DNA of 10,390 bases from Saccoglossus kowalevskii. Taxonomy: Eukaryota; Hemichordata; Enteropneusta; Harrimaniidae. The position numbers were made by a program, and so were the translations under genes. Under the pieces are notes generated by a model that searched no databases, was not told the origin of the DNA, and worked only from the letters and a program-made list of their open reading frames with translations. The stretch spans positions 1-10,390 of the forward strand of contig NW_003120020.1 in assembly GCF_000003605.2 (NCBI RefSeq), read 5' to 3'. Within the stretch, counting starts at the first letter, position 1, and each line of letters opens with the position of its first letter. This document shows positions 1 through 7,299 of this stretch, piece after piece.

Positions 1-196
1 TGATAGGCTTCACATTGTTATGTAATTGCATATGTCGTTTGAGACTCCTTGAATAGGTGAAGGTTTTCTCACATTTCTCACAACGAAAAGGCTTGTCATT
101 GGTGTGTGTCTGCATATTCTGTTTGAAAATACTTGACTCAGTAATATTCTTCTTACTTTTTTCGCAAACCATCATCTTTTGCCTACTATTCAGCAT
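1..196 (-). CDS. C2H2 zinc-finger protein, N-terminal part (runs off left edge)
   Basis: The reading frame is open from an ATG at 196-194 to the window edge (65 codons), with an in-frame TGA about 16 codons upstream of that ATG. Residues 39-59 form a canonical finger: C39-x2-C42-x12-H55-x3-H59, with F46 and L52 at the usual hydrophobic positions. It is followed by a linker-like NNVKP, and a HTNDKP linker precedes it. Residues 11-31 look like a decayed earlier finger: C11-E-K-S14 has lost the second Cys and N27 replaces the first His, but H31 remains. Such proteins normally bind DNA in the nucleus through arrays of fingers; how many follow is not visible. The ATG may be an internal Met of a spliced message, since a plausible splice acceptor lies at 275-289. 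A paralogue at 3832-4067 shares this start region. The fold is certain; a functional gene is only likely. Confidence 0.75.
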   Translation of the reverse strand, partial: MLNSRQKMMVCEKSKKNITESSIFKQNMQTHTNDKPFRCEKCEKTFTYSRSLKRHMQLHNNVKPI

Positions 197-274
197 AATA
201 CTGCTTGACAGTATAGCACAGATAAACTCTTTGTAAGTTCATATTCTGAGCTCACTGTCCTGGTAATACCGCAA

Positions 275-289
275 CTGTGAAAAGAACCA
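275..289 (-). other. candidate splice acceptor of the zinc-finger exon
   Basis: Read on the minus strand, a pyrimidine-rich run (GGTTCTTTTCACAG) ends at 275, about 78 bases upstream of the ATG at 196. Exon sequence would begin at 274 with untranslated bases before the start codon. The paralogous copy has a similar run ending in TGTTGCAG at about 4141-4155, displaced by a few bases, so the position is not strictly conserved. Transcript data would be decisive. Confidence 0.35.
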
Positions 290-470
290 AAATACTTTTA
301 TTAAAGCAGGATGAAGTCTTGGTAGAAGTGTTCGACCTTTGTACATTTTTTTACCTCATGCATATGACAATCAAACATTGATATTTTGTTTATGTTGTTT
401 GAACTTTGCTACCTCAGAAATTTCGCATATGGTTAGTACACTACACTGACTCCTGCATGATAGCTATACA

Positions 471-511
471 ATGGCTGCCTGTCAACAATGCAGGACATTT
501 AGAATCAAATA
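471..511 (+). repeat. duplicated PARG intron end and acceptor, without the exon
   Basis: Positions 471-511 resemble 4680-4720. Both have ATGG-TGCCTGTC followed by GGACATTTAGAATC. In the 4.7-kb copy the TTTAG is the acceptor directly before the PARG exon at 4712. Here the similarity fades within about ten bases of where the exon would begin, and no PARG coding follows. Confidence 0.6.
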
Positions 512-897
512 ATTGTGTATTGTTTATACCACATTTTATACCACAAGTCATCAAGTCAATGACATAATTAACCCCCAATAACACTCTTTAATACACTCGT
601 GAAATTGTGTCTATTAATATATGCAATTTATTGTGCATAACCTGTATATGTGACGTTTGTAATTGTAATTGATCAATGAATTGCCGGGAACAGGACAAAA
701 ACACATCATCTTCACACTATTTTTTTAATTACATAGTTTAAAGATCATGTTTCTAATTGTAAAACAATGTCGTTTTAAGGATACTTCATACTTGGGTTTA
801 AGAGTAACTACGCTTCAAGTGTGGTGAAATGTGTGGAGTGTGTACGTTCATTGAGTACTTGCTGATAGCAAGCATGGCGGACAGTGGCGTTCCCCAA
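512..897. other. non-coding AT-rich stretch
   Basis: I see no gene or clear repeat array here. At 756-770 lies ATTGTAAAACAATGT, containing the small palindrome ATTGT-AAA-ACAAT. The same 15 bases occur at 9085-9099, followed in both places by a similar GTTT-AAG-AT-TTCAT run, which suggests another short duplicated fragment. Confidence 0.5.
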
Positions 898-1025
898 GGT
901 TGAGGGTGGGGGCTTTGTTTTGGGTGGTGATTTGCCTATCCTTCTTGCCGCAGGAGGTGGGGCATTCGGAAAATTTTACAACAATAGTTTCCAAATCCCC
1001 CACTAAAGAGGTGGGGAGGGTGGGG
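898..1025 (+). other. G-tract rich patch with possible G-quadruplex
   Basis: Two G-rich runs stand out from the AT-rich background. One lies at about 903-929 (GGG, GGGGG and GGG tracts). The other is 1010-1025, GGTGGGGAGGGTGGGG, with one-base loops. The second has three tracts of three or more plus one of two, enough for a two-layer quadruplex. A CCCCCAC run at 996-1002 can instead pair with GTGGGG at 1011-1016. Confidence 0.4.
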
Positions 1026-1187
1026 ATTGACATTGACTGGAGCATAACCACACCAATTTAGAGAGTTGGGGTTTTTGAGGTGTTGATGAATAAATGTAAT
1101 AAGATATGCTTGCATTACATTATCAAACTGTGTCGATTCTATAATTTGCATTATATTGAGCGACGATAAGGTACTGCATCCGAGCAT
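936..1187 (-). CDS. unrecognised 83-codon open frame
   Basis: This open frame starts at a true ATG at 1187 on the minus strand and ends at a TAG at 936-938. I do not recognise a domain. The N-terminal half is mixed. The middle has a Pro/His-rich run (APVNVNPHPPH), and Cys residues follow near the C-terminus (YCCK). The second half overlaps the G-rich patch, so the prolines may simply reflect C tracts on this strand. No upstream promoter or paralogue was seen in the window. It could be a fragment of a dispersed repeat carrying an open frame, or a chance ORF; a real gene is the least likely reading. Confidence 0.12.
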   Translation of the reverse strand: MLGCSTLSSLNIMQIIESTQFDNVMQAYLITFIHQHLKNPNSLNWCGYAPVNVNPHPPHLFSGGFGNYCCKIFRMPHLLRQEG

Positions 1188-1280
1188 ATTGGATTCGCCC
1201 CATAGTCGTCCATGTATTGACTCAATTCAGTAACCAACCACGTGAATAGATCGTCGCCCTCTGCCCTCTAGTCTACACGA

Positions 1281-1447
1281 GCTGAACAGCGACAGTCACG
1301 CGTGAAGTAGTGCTTGTTTTGTTATGAGTTACTAATTTCAGAAATGTAGATACCGTCTTAGAGCGTGTAAACCGAGCATAATTATTTCTGAAATGATCTT
1401 ATAACGGATAAAAGCGTGCACTACTTCACGGTGACTGTTGCAAAGCC
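1281..1447. repeat. imperfect foldback (inverted repeat) of about 165 bp
   Basis: ACAGTCACGCGTGAAGTAGTGC at 1292-1313 is matched in reverse complement by GCACTACTTCACGGTGACTGT at 1418-1438. The arms continue inward, with gaps, to ATTTCAGAA (1335-1343) and TTCTGAAAT (1386-1394), around a loop at 1344-1385. Outer pairing weakens beyond about 1288 and 1442. The size and lack of coding suit a MITE or foldback element. TCGCCCTCT occurs on both flanks (1254-1262 and 1675-1683), but whether it marks element ends is unclear. Confidence 0.6.
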
Positions 1448-1448
1448 G

Positions 1449-1468
1449 AGGTCACGTCACAGAGGTCA
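1449..1468 (+). promoter_or_regulatory. AGGTCA direct repeat with embedded CGTCA
   Basis: AGGTCA at 1449-1454 repeats at 1463-1468 with an 8-base spacer containing CGTCA. AGGTCA is the nuclear-receptor half-site, and CGTCA is a CREB half-site. Both are short motifs next to the foldback and may be chance; there is no gene start nearby. Confidence 0.15.
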
Positions 1469-1689
1469 TTGTCTTATTACTCCGTCAGAAAATGTTTCAA
1501 AACTTCAAATACGATATGACCCCTTTATCGACTAAAATGTTGACAGCATACTTACGATTGAAAATCGGACGTTAGTGACGGATGAATACTTGAAAATCAT
1601 TGACAAAGACAGTGAAAATTGGTCCACTTAAAAGCAAATCACATGGTTTCGTCAAAATGGAGTCACTGACATCATCGCCCTCTACAGAC

Positions 1690-2264
1690 TAATATGATGA
1701 TAACTTCGTTTTGGTTTGGCCATCATGATACTGCGAGCATTACAGGCCATTACATGTAACTCCCTTCTCCTTCCGATAATATTTATGAGAATAAGTTCTA
1801 ATCTGACGATATGAAATGAGGATCAATTTGTTTTTTGTGTATTTTTGAATTTCTGAATATTCCCTCTTTCCTTTGCGTCTACAAAGTAATTAATATTTAC
1901 GGATACACGTGGAAATGAAATCAACACAAAGGCCTATAATAAAACCTTTTTACACGCAGTAAAAAGATTGTTATATTATTGGCCTGGCATATACTCTATT
2001 CTGGAAGTTTGATTTGATTTGATTTTTCATCGTCGATTTTTTAATTATGTTTACAAAACGTTTTCATATTATAAAATAAATTACTTATGTGCAAAGCATG
2101 CTTGGGTTAGACTACACCCAAATACACAACACCATTATATTCATTCACAAATTATCTATGTTGATTTTATAAACTTAATAACCACCGTATGATAAAGATA
2201 AATCTACAATGGAAATTACCTTAATATTGCCACGATCGTCGCACTGTGTTGTGTTCTATATGGG
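1690..2264. other. non-coding AT-rich stretch
   Basis: No gene found. A short TTTGA pentamer run (about three copies) occurs at 2008-2026. The remainder is AT-rich single-copy sequence as far as this window shows. Confidence 0.5.
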
Positions 2265-2460
2265 TTCCATATGGTTTTACACATAATTCAAACACTGATT
2301 GCGAGAATTATGTAGTAATTAATTTGCATATACTTAATAATGCAATATAACTTGATAACTTGAACAGTGCAGTATTGTATAAATTCCTACTACCTGCTAG
2401 TCTTGTCAATTTCAAACTGAAGATGATATTTATCCATTAGTAGTATTTGTTTTTCACTTC
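2265..2460. repeat. segmental duplication paired with 7300-7553
   Basis: The best match is TGCAATATAACTTGATA-CTTGAACAGTG-AGTA-TGTAT at 2341-2380, against 7381-7420. Agreement also holds at CTTGTCAATTT-AAACTGAAGAT (2402-2424, compare 7480-7503) and TATCCAT-AGTA further on. The 7.4-kb copy has extra bases including CTACCTCATAGACAAATATTTTGTTTAT. That resembles the zinc-finger intron at 350-390, so all these segments may share one ancestor. Confidence 0.65.
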
Positions 2461-2464
2461 TATT

Positions 2465-2700
2465 TCCTCTCTGGCCACATAGTGCAGAGAACAGAAATTG
2501 GTGGCGCTGTATAGTTTCAAAGTCTTTCGTGGCTTTCGTGCACGCAGTGCATACGCTTCTATTTGTTCTCAGGTATTCCACAACGCATGCGTAACAGTGC
2601 CATCGTATAGTTGGTGCAAAGCGCTCATTGATCATCGAAAGGTAACGTTAAATAACCACTGTCTACTGTGGGTCACATCCAAACGTTGTTGACATTGACA
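2465..2700. promoter_or_regulatory. CpG-richer block with an NRF1-like site
   Basis: This stretch has visibly more CpG and GC than its surroundings. It contains CGCATGCG at about 2584-2591, the core of the NRF1 recognition palindrome, close to several GTGCACGCAGTGCATACGC-like steps. It also has a GAAAG|GTAACG donor-like sequence near 2638-2647 on the plus strand. Open frames of 64 codons (plus) and 81 codons (minus) cross it, but neither resembles a known protein. It falls in a gap of the 2.3-kb/7.4-kb duplication alignment, so it may be inserted DNA. A first exon or promoter is possible but unproven. Confidence 0.2.
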
Positions 2701-2745
2701 AATTGTGGCCAAGTCTATGGATCTACATCGACAACCACGTACACT

Positions 2746-2792
2746 TAGTGAGAGGATCCTTTGAACTTCATGTTCAACGAATCCTCTCACTA
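2746..2792. repeat. strong hairpin, 21-bp stem, 5-base loop
   Basis: Left arm 2746-2766 and right arm 2772-2792 pair with two mismatches around the loop TTCAT. The arms read TAGTGAGAGGATCCTTTGAAC and its near reverse complement. Pairing stops sharply on both sides (T2745 against C2793). At 47 bases it is shorter than a usual animal pre-miRNA. It could be the core of a small inverted-repeat element or a structured RNA. Confidence 0.7.
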
Positions 2793-3184
2793 CCAAAGTC
2801 TGGCATCACCATCCATTCACAACCTTCTACCAATTTCTAGTTCTGGTTCCCATAACTCTGGATAAGCTTTTCTGAATACTGTATACATGTATTTGTATTC
2901 AATATCCTGTGAAATCCACGAGGTCGGAAACGACTTCAGCGACTTATACTACAACAGTATAATGAAATAAATTCACACACTGTTTCGTCACATTGCTGTC
3001 AGTGAACGGTGTATTTGCATAAACACAATAGGCTCTATTTAGTGCATTGTCGAGCATATCACGGAACGATGTATTTTTGAAACATCTATGTTTATATAAA
3101 TATCACAACCAAACCCCTATAGAGTAGGGATTGTAGGTAATGACTACCAATTCGAGAGACGTGGTTTGAACGCCCTTTGGTCAA
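2793..3184. other. non-coding stretch
   Basis: No gene found. GAATACTGTATACATGTATTTGT at 2873-2895 differs by one base from 8603-8625, which may be the far end of the 2.3-kb/7.4-kb duplication. CCCTA-TAGAG-TAGGG at about 3116-3130 can form a small hairpin. Confidence 0.45.
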
Positions 3185-3472
3185 CAATATTTGATAAAAA
3201 AACTTTTTTAGCATCTAAAATTACACACTTTAGCATTTGGCCATGCTCTAAACTCAGAAATGAGCGATGTATTCATATTTCAATAATTGAGAAAGAACTG
3301 TTTTTAGCATCTAAACTTCCAAACATAGGGACTTGAGCAAGTTCAAAGTTCAGAAATAAATAATATATTCATATTTCAATAACTGAGAATGAACTCTGCT
3401 TTTGACATCTGAATTCCAAACCTTGGGACTTGACTAGCTCAAAGTTCAGAAATGATTAATGTATTAATCCTG
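3185..3472 (+). repeat. 96-bp tandem repeat, three units
   Basis: Three diverged units begin at about 3185, 3281 and 3377. The anchors CAGAAAT at 3255, 3351 and 3447 and CAATA-TTGA/CTGA at 3185, 3281 and 3377 keep an exact 96-base period. Each unit has a TTTTAGCATCTAAA-like run near its start and AAAGTTCAGAAAT near its end. Units 2 and 3 are closest to each other; unit 1 is the most diverged. No frame is open across the array. Confidence 0.8.
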
Positions 3473-3811
3473 GAAAACATTTGTTAGATATATATTCATA
3501 ATATTTATAGGAGTTGTATATAAATTGCCGTGTTTATTTTTTATTTTTTGAATTTGAATTATCCAGAGTAACATCCTACTTTAACTTAGTGGAAATTATT
3601 CATTTTTTCAACAATATATTGCCTATTTGTTCACAAAATTGAAGTAACACCAAAAATTATATATTCCAGTTGCCTGTTTAATGACATAAAAACTGACATA
3701 CGAATAGAGATATAGTTAGAAAGATAGAGAAACATGCTAACGACTATACCTCAACATATATCAGTATTTCTCGAAACTAATGTGCTTTAAGAAATACAGA
3801 CAGCCATTTTC
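3473..3811. other. AT-rich non-coding stretch
   Basis: No gene found. TTTATTTTTTATTTTTTG near 3534-3551 reads AAATAAA on the minus strand. It could serve as a polyadenylation signal for the zinc-finger copy ending at 3832, though it lies about 290 bases past that stop. Confidence 0.4.
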
Positions 3812-4362
3812 AGAAATTATTAGTAAATTGTTCACATTTCACTCCACACACTATTTGTTACACTGTTCTCATACTGTTCACAATGATAAGGCTTCACATT
3901 GGTATGTGTTTGTACAAGTCGTTTGAGATGACTTGATGAGGTGAAGGTTTTTGTACATTTCTCGCAATGAAAAGGCTTGCCATTGGTGTGTGTTGACTTG
4001 ATACCTGACTCAGTAACATTCTTCTTACTTTTTCGCAAACCACCATCTTTAGCCTACTATTCAGCATATTACTGCTTGACAGTATAGCACAGGTAAACAC
4101 TTCGTAATTTTATATTCTGAGCTCACTGTCTTGGTAATACTGCAACAGCGAAAAACACACATACATTTATTAAAGCAGGATGAAAACTTGGTAGAATTAT
4201 TTGACCTTTGTACATTTTCTTACCACTTGCTTATGACAATCAAATATTGATATTTTGTTAACGTTGTTTGAGCATTGCTACCTCAGAAATTTCGCATATG
4301 GTTAGTACACTACACTGCATGAAGACTTGGTAGAAGTGTTTGAAGTTAGCTATACTCTGGCT
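3812..4362. repeat. segmental duplication, copy 2
   Basis: This is the counterpart of 1-475. It carries the zinc-finger pseudogene and about 300 bases of upstream intron-like sequence. The match ends at TAGCTATACTCTGGCT (about 4347-4362, compare 461-476). GCATGAAGACTTGGTAGAAGTGTTTGA at 4317-4343 partly repeats 4177-4203, an extra local duplication not present in copy 1. Confidence 0.8.
3832..4067 (-). pseudogene. C2H2 zinc-finger pseudogene (frameshifted paralogue of the left-edge gene)
   Basis: The start (MLNSRLKMVVCEK) matches the left-edge copy. A homopolymer of six bases there (157-162) is five here (4029-4033), so the frame shifts after about 13 codons. In the shifted frame the match resumes (SKKNVTES) and runs to a TGA at 3834-3832. 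A 12-base in-frame deletion removes part of the first, already decayed finger. The main finger reads CEKC-x12, then Leu where the first zinc-binding His should be, then x3-His. A further finger begins HCEQY, with Tyr in place of the second Cys, and the protein ends soon after. With two broken fingers and a frameshift it is very unlikely to bind zinc or DNA. A downstream start at an alternative codon cannot be excluded. Confidence 0.85.
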
Positions 4363-4679
4363 TTTTTTCATAAAATGAGTGTGGCTTTTGGTTGGATGAG
4401 CTATGTAAGTTACATGGTTGAAAGAAGTAACTGAAACAGATTAAATGGAATCACCTACGTTTTTGTTTGGAATATTGGAAATAGCGTCAATAAATGAACA
4501 TATCTGGCAGAGGTCCACGGAAACTACCTACATAACAAGAATCCAAGCTATTAGACAAGTGCTTTTCAAGAAGAAGTTATTTATGTTGAAGGTTGGTAGA
4601 TTACAACATCCATTCCCCTATATAAACAGCGCCGCTCTCAGTCATTTCTGATGACAGCAGACCTAAACCTAAAACAAAT
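4363..4679. other. extra sequence of about 317 bp absent from the duplicate at 470
   Basis: In copy 1 the duplicated sequence passes directly from TAGCTATACAATGGCT to GCCTGTC. Here about 317 bases separate the equivalent parts. It contains a 68-codon plus-strand open frame (4445-4651, starting at ATG directly after an in-frame TAA) with no recognisable domain, and a TATA-like box near its end. It is either an insertion in this copy or a deletion in the other. Confidence 0.5.
4619..4626 (+). promoter_or_regulatory. TATA-like box upstream of the PARG exon
   Basis: TATATAAA is followed by a GC-richer stretch (CAGCGCCGCTC) and TCAGTC at 4638-4643, which resembles the invertebrate initiator. TCATTT at 4642-4647 is a second candidate. 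The spacing from the TATA start to these As (21-25 bases) is a little shorter than usual. The PARG exon acceptor lies about 85 bases further on. A chance match in AT-rich DNA is quite possible. Confidence 0.25.
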
Positions 4680-4711
4680 ATGGTTGCCTGTCTACCATGT
4701 TGGACATTTAG

Positions 4712-4930
4712 AATCGAATCAAAGAGGAGGGTATAAGATTGGCCACTAATGATGATATGGTTGGTTACCCTGACTTGAATGGTAGAAGGCCAATCGCAAC
4801 TGGTAATTGGGGATGTAGTGCATTTGGAGGTGATGTCCAATTAAAATCGCTGCTACAATGGATGGCAGCGTCTGTGGCCAGTGCACCAATGGTCTTGTAT
4901 TACATATTCAATGATGAAAGACTGCATCAG
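4712..4930 (+). CDS. PARG-family (poly(ADP-ribose) glycohydrolase) exon
   Basis: This is a 219-base exon of 73 codons, phase 0 at both ends. It is bounded by ACATTTAG before 4712 and by CAG|GTAATT at 4928-4936. An in-frame TAG overlaps the acceptor, and a TGA lies just past the donor, so the coding run matches the exon exactly. Residues 28-41 read IATGNWGCSAFGGD, the conserved glycine-rich segment of the PARG catalytic macrodomain. Family members usually have GCGAFGGD, so S36 is an unusual residue. QLKSLLQWMAAS and VLYYIFNDERL follow, as in the family. PARG hydrolyses the ribose-ribose bonds of poly(ADP-ribose) during DNA-damage signalling. The QEE catalytic signature would lie on an upstream exon not recognised here, and no downstream exon was found. 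It could be one exon of a long-intron gene or an orphan copy. The family call is strong; function is not shown. Confidence 0.85.
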
Positions 4931-5451
4931 GTAATTTGACCCCCTTCCACACACATATAGGTTTAGAGTGATTGTCATGGCAACATTAGACTGTGTAATA
5001 CTTGTACTATGTTATATTTTATACTCGTTACAATGGTAACACGTTGTATTTGTAGCTTATATTGCCATCCATCCGCAGATCATGTACATGTACCATCAAC
5101 ATAGTTTGCAAAATGTCTTGTTTCTCTGTGGTGACATATCTGAAATTAACTGGATGAAGGAGAGACGAGCCTGTTTTGCGATGCAAAATACTACCATTGC
5201 TTTGTATGTAAAACATTTTTTTAACCTTATAATCTTTTTCCTAATGTATTGATAGCCGCCCAAAATGGCAATGGAAAATGTCGTGTAAATATAGCTACCC
5301 CAAATATTGAAAAGTTTGAGTGATTTTTCTGACGGAATGGTAAATTCTATTGTTACGGAGCTCCATGTATAATAATACTTAATAATATACAAAATATATA
5401 TTTGCATGTAATTACTATGAAGTATTGAATATATTTAATGGATATGCATAA
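4931..5451. other. non-coding stretch after the PARG donor
   Basis: This would be intron if the donor at 4931 is used. A plus-strand frame is open from 5040 to 5251 behind a TTTGTAG acceptor-like run, but its translation does not resemble the PARG C-terminal region. Overlapping minus-strand frames are also featureless. No supported exon. Confidence 0.4.
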
Positions 5452-5580
5452 ATAAATAAAGATGCAAGGACTTGTGGGTAATACCAAAAGTTTTCTTTAT
5501 TAAAATAAAAAATACTTTCTGATTTGAATGTAGCGTAAGGGTTTTCCAGGGGTTGATGTTTCCAAACCATTTTTATAAAT
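5452..5580. repeat. diverged repeat paired with about 6165-6310
   Basis: TGCAAGGACTTGTGGGTAATAC (about 5463-5484) resembles TGCAAAGAATCATGGGTAATTG (about 6178-6199). About 60-70 bases later in both places, TTTGAATG, then GGG, TTCCAGGG and TGA-T-TT follow in the same order. Similarity is moderate and was judged by eye. Confidence 0.35.
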
Positions 5581-6129
5581 TCCCCTGTAAAAACATTCAT
5601 GGCTTTCCAAAATGCCGTGTATAATAATTTATTTAACTTTGATTTCGATTTTAATTTCATCGATCATACAATTTCATGAAGTCATTTATTGTACCTGCTG
5701 CTCTTTCCTGAATTCTAATGCGTTTCTTTCTCGTCTTCAACAGTTCGATGAAGTATCTAATCATATCCAATCACGCAAATGTTTTTTAATTTTCACTCTT
5801 TTCATCACTTGGTGTATGATTTAACAAAAAAATGCGTATTTTGAAATGATTGCTAGTTGCAACATTGACCTTAGTTATGATTGCTATATGCTTTGCATTA
5901 TTTAATGTTTTACAGTTGTCATTACTTGTCACGTCTCATGTGACTAAAATACATGTAAAATACTATTTGTACGTCTACACACAATTTTTAAGTGTGTAAC
6001 GCTTTAATATTTCATTTTAAAACAATTTTTGAGATATGTACATTGAATTTCATGTATGCAGGAATGTTTATATATATCAAATATTAATAAACCTTTATCA
6101 ATTTCAAAAAATTATTGAAAACAACTTGA
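5581..6129. other. AT-rich non-coding stretch
   Basis: No gene found. A 70-codon plus-strand frame at 5612-5824 is Ile/Phe/Ser-rich with no recognisable domain, and its composition is what AT-rich DNA yields by chance. Confidence 0.5.
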
Positions 6130-6310
6130 CCAATCACAACGTTGCGCGGTGACAAATCGTCAATGAATGATAAAACTTGCAAAGAATCATGGGTAATTGT
6201 CATTACATTACCAAATGGCTTCCATAGCCAATGGAAGTGTATTCTTTGAATTTGAATGAAATGTGAGGGTATATTCCAGGGTGAATATTTTAGAAATCTC
6301 AGTATTGTAA
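6130..6310. repeat. repeat partner of 5452-5580, with CCAAT motif and small hairpin
   Basis: CCAATCA at 6130-6136 is followed by a CpG-dense ACGTTGCGCGGTG (6139-6151), the pairing region described for 5452-5580, and a perfect 7-bp hairpin CTTCCAT-agcca-ATGGAAG at 6219-6237. The CCAAT and CpG cluster could be a promoter, but no coding start follows. Confidence 0.3.
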
Positions 6311-7299
6311 ATAATTGTGGTGGTTGTTTCTACAATTTGTAGTCTGTTCTCATTTGAAAAGCTGTCTGACTCATTTGAAGTGTTTTTTTATTGGCACACA
6401 TTGGTGTTTTTTTTTATTTTGTGCATAATAAAGTGTCCATTTCTTTTAATCGTGATTAATCATTGATAGTTTTACACCTGTCGCCTTTATTTTTCCAAAA
6501 ATCCTTGAGACAGACATTTTATTTTGTAATGATATAACTGATGTTTACATTGTTTTTCTCTGTTAGAATACAGTAAAAATGTTTTTGATTTTTTATGTGT
6601 ATGATGGTTCATAGAGAGTATTTTTCTTTAGATGTGACTGTTTCTAGGTTGAATAAATCCAAACTTAAGTAGAAGCATCACGATCATAGCTATGGAGTAA
6701 TAGCCTACACAATAGCCAAATGGTTTTCAGTAAAATGGCCACAAATGCATCAGATTTGAGTCTGCTTTACAGGAAGTTTGAATAATGTTTTGATTAGCTT
6801 TGTAAACTTTCAGTGTCTATGAACTAAAAGATAGGTATTTGAGTTTTTATAATGAAATAAAATGTGTATTCTACTTTAGCATGTAATTAACATAAATGAA
6901 CTTAACCATGAATCAAGCTACATAGCCTGGCACTCTGAGACTAGATGTGTGTTTGTTTTAAATAAAAAATGGTCTGAATCACCGACATTGGCAAAATTTA
7001 AGGATTTAATCTAGTTTTGAGTTTAGTATTAATCCTACAATGGTATATATGCCATGAGAAAGTGTGGCGTTAACGACAAGATGGCTACGAGGATGTTAAT
7101 GGTTTGTTTGTGATCAAGGTTCTTGGAAACGTCCGAGGCCTGTATTTGGATTCACAAAAATAAACATGCAGTCTGAACAATGGGTCACATGACTTAAATT
7201 GGTAGAAGCGCATTTCATGTAGCAGCACAGTTTGTGATTAAAAAAAATATTTTTCTTTTATTCATTGTATGCTTTATTTGAATTGCTACAGTCACTGCA
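6311..7299. other. long AT-rich non-coding stretch
   Basis: Nearly 1 kb without any recognisable gene, array or element. Minor points are GTCACATGAC at about 7184-7193, an E-box-type palindrome, and AAGATGGC at 7079-7086, a YY1-like core. Both are short enough to be chance. Confidence 0.5.

Larger units (their letters stand above)
1..475. repeat. segmental duplication, copy 1 (zinc-finger exon plus upstream intron)
   Basis: Positions 1-475 align almost end to end with about 3883-4362. Long shared stretches include the coding segment, the run around 163-200 (compare 4034-4070), the AAAGCAGGATGAA motif near 302 (compare 4173), and the CTCAGAAATTTCGCATATGG stretch near 413 (compare 4282). The match covers coding and non-coding DNA alike, so this is duplicated genomic DNA and not a retrocopy. 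Differences include a 12-base in-frame deletion and a one-base deletion in the other copy. Confidence 0.85.

Noticed and set aside
2390-2692. Overlapping open frames on both strands (81 and 64 codons)
   Set aside because: The translations show no recognisable domain, the two frames shadow each other, and no supported splice or start context was seen.
3120-3172. tRNA or tRNA-derived SINE head near TGTAGGTAATGAC and GGTTTGAACGCC
   Set aside because: The B-box-like sequence has a T for the key C, the A-box-like match is poor, and no cloverleaf pairing is evident.
4601-4840. 79-codon minus-strand frame
   Set aside because: It is the antisense shadow of the PARG exon and its upstream sequence.
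5040-5251. Plus-strand open frame behind an acceptor-like TTTGTAG, considered as the next PARG exon
   Set aside because: The translation does not resemble the region that follows the LYY-F motif in PARG proteins, and no convincing donor was seen.
5096-5660. Minus-strand frames of 103 and 81 codons
   Set aside because: Rich in Ile, Tyr, Lys and Phe, as expected from AT-rich DNA; no domain, no supported start, no paralogue.
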